From Cysteiniphilum marinum (GTDB taxonomy: Bacteria; Pseudomonadota; Gammaproteobacteria; Francisellales; Francisellaceae), in NCBI RefSeq assembly GCF_014857925.1, contig NZ_JACYVZ010000024.1, positions 1 through 38,234 on the forward strand: a stretch of DNA of 38,234 nt, read 5' to 3'. The notes under the pieces are model-generated. The model ran no database searches and had not been told where the DNA came from. It saw only the letters and a list, made by a program, of their open reading frames with translations. Made by a program: the position numbers and the translations under genes. Positions within the stretch are counted from its first letter, which is position 1; each line of letters begins with the position of its first letter. Of this stretch, positions 35,859 through 38,234 are shown piece by piece.

Positions 35859-35879
35859 GTATATATTTATAGTATATAC
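35859..35879 (-). promoter_or_regulatory. Candidate VapB operator/promoter palindrome
   Basis: GTATATA (35859-35865) and TATATAC (35873-35879) form a perfect 7-base inverted repeat with a 7-base spacer, 21 to 41 bases upstream of the vapB start. The TATA boxes may double as the -10, so binding of VapB(C) would hide the promoter. Confidence 0.6.
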
Positions 35880-35974
35880 CTTCATTTGTCTTTGTCTATC
35901 TTTTTGACGTACGTTCAGAACTCCTCACTAAGTGACAGTCTTCGATTTCATAGAATCGGACGTAACACGAGCAT

Positions 35975-36027
35975 AATCAATACACTCACCATAGGATTAT
36001 TAACGACAAATAGTCAGAGACGCTACA
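35975..36027 (+). repeat. 53-bp direct repeat flanking vapBC, right copy
   Basis: Partner of 35077-35129 (46 of 53 bases equal, no gaps). It sits in the 192-base gap between vapB and the 3' end of the rpn gene. GGACGTAACA lies 8 bases before it and has a counterpart further from the left copy. Confidence 0.85.
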
Positions 36028-36039
36028 TCACCTTGCATT

Positions 36040-36857
36040 TTAATGTCCTAACGTCTTCTTAAATTCTTTTTGCAACTGAATAACCATGTCTCGCGTAAGG
36101 CCCGTGGCTTTAATAACTTGTTCTACCGTTAGATTCATTCCAAATAAATTTTGCGCAGTTGCTTGTTTCTCAAGCAGGCGCCCTTGTTGCATTCCTTGTT
36201 GCATTCCTTGTTGCATTCCTTGTTGCATTCCTTGTTGCATTCCTTTTTGTATACCTTTATCTTCCCATTGCTGTGCTACTGTCATAATATCACCTTTTAA
36301 ACTTGGTTTACTGTCTATTATCTTATCATAAAACATTTCCGTTTCCATATCCGAATATTGCGACATATAGCGAATTAACACCTGCCTTGCAATATGATCG
36401 TAAGCCTCGATATGGTTCACTACAATACCAAGCTTGCCATCAATATTTTTCTGCCTAATTGCTTTTAATATTAATTCAAATCCCGCAATAAAACCATGCT
36501 CTAAAATCTCTTCGTCACTGTAGCGGTTAAGATCAATAAATTCAGTGGTAAACGCATATTTTTTTGCTAGAGACTTATTGGCGAAATAGTCATTAATATC
36601 AAGACTATGTGTAAATGGTTTTTGATTAGCATAGTAAATAATCGATACAACTAAGGGTAAATCTTTCGTGGTTTTATGCCGTTTTATATAGTCTAACAAG
36701 TAAGCCGTTTGATAATGTCGTGTGCGAATAATAATGCTACCATCATTACTCGTTTGCGATTCTATATGAACAAAAGTCGCACCATGTTTGCCATCCTTAA
36801 ACTTAAAAAGAAAGGTTAGATCAGACTGCTCTTTTTGCTTATTATTTTCCTTTTGCT
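36040..36857 (-). CDS. Rpn-family PD-(D/E)XK nuclease/putative transposase, 3' part, split by a group II intron
   Basis: The visible part covers about 271 codons up to the intron edge at 36857/36858. The upstream part translates as KEQSDLTFLFKFKDGK...FVHIESQ, with D and ExQ of the PD-(D/E)XK (YhgA/Transposase_31) core, then TRHYQTAYLLDYIKRHK. The middle (LPLVVSIIYYANQKPF, ILKAIRQKN) is typical of the family. The C-terminus has five KG/QG-MQQ units (36182-36241) and ends VIKATGLTRDMVIQLQKEF. Roughly the first 60 residues of the protein should lie beyond the intron, outside the window. The intron has the same orientation and interrupts a codon after its first base, so splicing could restore the gene. 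A TTG at 36699 would give a shorter frame lacking the nuclease core. Confidence 0.8.
36182..36241 (-). repeat. 12-bp coding tandem repeat (five units, MQQG)
   Basis: CCTTGTTGCATT is repeated five times exactly, followed by a diverged sixth unit (36242-36253). It encodes MQQG repeats in the C-terminal linker of the Rpn-type nuclease. Copy-number change keeps the frame and would alter linker length. Confidence 0.95.
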
Positions 36858-36932
36858 GTCGGGTAACAGGGAAATGTCTCCATTTCCCCGTCCCCTAAGA
36901 ACTGTACGTGCGACTTTCACCGCATACAGCTC
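36858..36932 (-). ncRNA. Group II intron domains V and VI
   Basis: Catalytic core of the intron RNA. The 34-nt domain V (36899-36932) starts GAGC and ends GTTC. Domain VI includes the tetraloop hairpin and the bulged adenosine. Only about 33 bases separate domain V from the reverse transcriptase stop. Confidence 0.85.
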
Positions 36933-36965
36933 AAGCCTCATATCAGAGAATACATTTAAATTCCC

Positions 36966-38234
36966 CTAGCAATATATATTTCCTGCATCTCTTTCTTTAA
37001 AGTAATTATCATAATTAAGATCGTAGATATTTGCATTATGCATAATCAATCTATGTCTCTTAATTGGTACCTTCGCAGCTAGCATGATTTGTAGGTCAGA
37101 AGATTTTGGTGAGAATATCCAACTACGAAACCCAATGGTTTTAAAATACTTATTTTTAATCCATTTGTAGCTCTTTGTTGGATGCTTTTTCTTACACCAT
37201 TTAATTAGTTTTTTACAAATTATACCGTCAACGTAGCTGAAGGTTTCTTTAGATACAACTGATCTAAAATAATAACTCCAACCTCGTATTCTGGGATTAA
37301 GACTATTAACTATACCTTCTTGCGAGGTATGCAAGCCAATTTTCAGTTTATATCTTATGCTATGCAACAGATTCTTAACTGACTCTTTGCTTGGTTTTAT
37401 TAGTAGCTTGTCTCTATATTTCCTAACGTTGAATCCTAAAAAGTTAAAACCATCATTAATGTGAACGATTCTTGTTTTCTCTTCGGATAATTTCAGTCCT
37501 CTGATTTTAAGAAAGTTCTTCACAATTGGTATAACTTTAGATTCAATAGTTGCTTTGGATACCCCTGTTACAATAAAGTCATCAGCGTAACGTATTAAAT
37601 TCACCTTATCCTGTAAACTAGTGTTCCTCTTCAATTCTTTTGACAAACCGTCTAAGCACATATTTGCCAAAATCGGGGAAATAATACCACCTTGAGGAGT
37701 TCCTTCTTCAGTTCTAAAATATTGATCCTTAAATATGTACCCTGATGTTAACCATTTCTTTAGTATTCCTTTATTCATTGGAATGTTTTCGAGTAACCAG
37801 TCGTGACTGATATTGTCGAAGCATGCCTTTATATCCGCATCTAAAACCCATTGTGAATTAGTACGTCTATGTAAACAAAGCCAACATTGTGCTATTGCAT
37901 CCTTAGCCGACCTTTTTGGTCTAAATCCATAAGAAGTAACATCAGCTGTTACTTCAGCTATGGGCTCTAATGCCATAGCATATAATGCCTGCATCGCTCT
38001 ATCTTTCATAGTTGGAATACCTAATGGTCTTTGCTTTCCGTTGGCTTTGGGAATATAAACCCTTCTCAATGGCTTCGGTTTATATCCTCTACTCAACAAA
38101 GAGTATAAACCTTTTGTCTTGGCTTTGTTTGAATTCCAAACAATTCCGTCAACTCCTGGTGTGTTTTTCCCTTTATTGGTTGTAACCTTATGCACCGCGA
38201 GAAGCTTTGCATGAAAAGATTTGGTTAATAGATG
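36966..38234 (-). CDS. ltrA: Group II intron reverse transcriptase/maturase (5' end outside window, En domain absent)
   Basis: The frame is open to the window edge (422 codons seen); the GTG at 38195 is not the true start because in-frame codons such as KSFHAKLLAV precede it. RT blocks are in order: GVDGI, YKPKPLRRVYIPKANGKQRPLGIPT, ALEPIAE, SYGFRPKRSAKDAI, LDADIKACFDNISH, TPQGGIISPILANMCLD, the catalytic YADDFIV, LSEEKTRIVH and FNFLGFNVRKY. Maturase domain X follows with LNPRIRGWSYYFRSVVSKETF. The protein stops at ANIYDLNYDNYFKERD, the point where related proteins continue into an HNH (En) endonuclease with its Cys pairs. It therefore lacks En, by loss or by class. It would help splicing; mobility may rely on a primer at the replication fork. 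Confidence 0.93.
   Translation of the reverse strand, partial: HLLTKSFHAKLLAVHKVTTNKGKNTPGVDGIVWNSNKAKTKGLYSLLSRGYKPKPLRRVYIPKANGKQRPLGIPTMKDRAMQALYAMALEPIAEVTADVTSYGFRPKRSAKDAIAQCWLCLHRRTNSQWVLDADIKACFDNISHDWLLENIPMNKGILKKWLTSGYIFKDQYFRTEEGTPQGGIISPILANMCLDGLSKELKRNTSLQDKVNLIRYADDFIVTGVSKATIESKVIPIVKNFLKIRGLKLSEEKTRIVHINDGFNFLGFNVRKYRDKLLIKPSKESVKNLLHSIRYKLKIGLHTSQEGIVNSLNPRIRGWSYYFRSVVSKETFSYVDGIICKKLIKWCKKKHPTKSYKWIKNKYFKTIGFRSWIFSPKSSDLQIMLAAKVPIKRHRLIMHNANIYDLNYDNYFKERDAGNIYC

Larger units (their letters stand above)
36858..38234 (-). mobile_element. Group II intron, 3' part, inserted in the rpn gene
   Basis: It runs from the window edge to a 3' boundary at 36858. Domain V is present at 36899-36932 in the near-consensus form GAGCTGTATGCGGTGAAAG...GTTC on the - strand. 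Domain VI follows (36858-36898) with a 9-base stem GGGGAAATG/CATTTCCC-type and GAGA loop, and an unpaired A (complement of 36864) seven bases from the end, the expected branch point. The end, ...CCCGAC, has the usual AY terminus. The encoded reverse transcriptase reads on the same strand. The 5' end and 5' exon are outside the window. Confidence 0.88.

Noticed and set aside
36182-36253. Possible CRISPR-like array
   Set aside because: Units are only 12 bases, contiguous, without spacers, and in a coding frame.
36086-36331. + strand frame with CIPC repeats
   Set aside because: It is the reverse reading of the 12-bp repeat that encodes MQQG in the Rpn nuclease.

Overview
The window looks like chromosome from an AT-rich gammaproteobacterium. 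The order rpsB-tsf-pyrH-frr-uppS-cdsA, the pairs lptF-lptG and rsxB-nth, an MlaA lipoprotein and a full thrA-thrB-thrC set all fit that class. Low GC, a MutL that carries its own nuclease motif (expected where MutH is absent) and a large protein resembling secreted effectors suggest an intracellular or host-associated lineage near Francisella/Fastidiosibacteraceae or Legionellales. That placement is inference, not something the sequence proves.

Layout. 1-1647: three small secreted proteins on the + strand, two of them clear tandem paralogues with four conserved cysteines. 1648-7741: housekeeping genes on the - strand (mutL, coaBC, rpmE, a ferredoxin-NADP reductase, maf, mlaA). 7957-9483: a DHA2-type efflux pump on +. 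9676-18582: - strand genes for an Aas-like acyl-activating enzyme with a decayed acyltransferase half, thrC-thrB-thrA with a 299-bp palindromic element between thrB and thrA, hemB and yhbY. 18701-22390: a 1229-residue protein with an FAD-monooxygenase-like N-terminus, a possible papain/OTU-like cysteine-protease segment and a long coiled coil. 22700-24982: galE and an AAA_14/DUF4143 ATPase. 25466-29965 (+): lptF, lptG, rsmD, rsxB, nth and a DUF1841 gene. 30151-34644 (-): the rpsB-to-cdsA translation and envelope operon. 34845 to the end: an accessory stretch holding a VapBC toxin-antitoxin pair between two 53-bp direct repeats, an Rpn-type nuclease gene, and a group II intron inserted inside that gene and running off the window edge.

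At least four dispersed repeat families sit in the gaps: CCCCTCACCCG/ACCTCTCCCC palindromic elements (6339, 14293, 25296), CTTCGACTGATGCTCAG elements (17251, 29989, 30063), CAAATCATTTTACAG elements upstream of three genes in the same relative orientation (4855, 11895, 34848), and the 53-bp repeats around vapBC. No tRNA, rRNA or CRISPR array was seen.

The strongest candidates for something undescribed are the 1229-residue multidomain protein, the intron-split rpn gene, and the repeat families. Part of the last family ends in a -10-like box close to gene starts.
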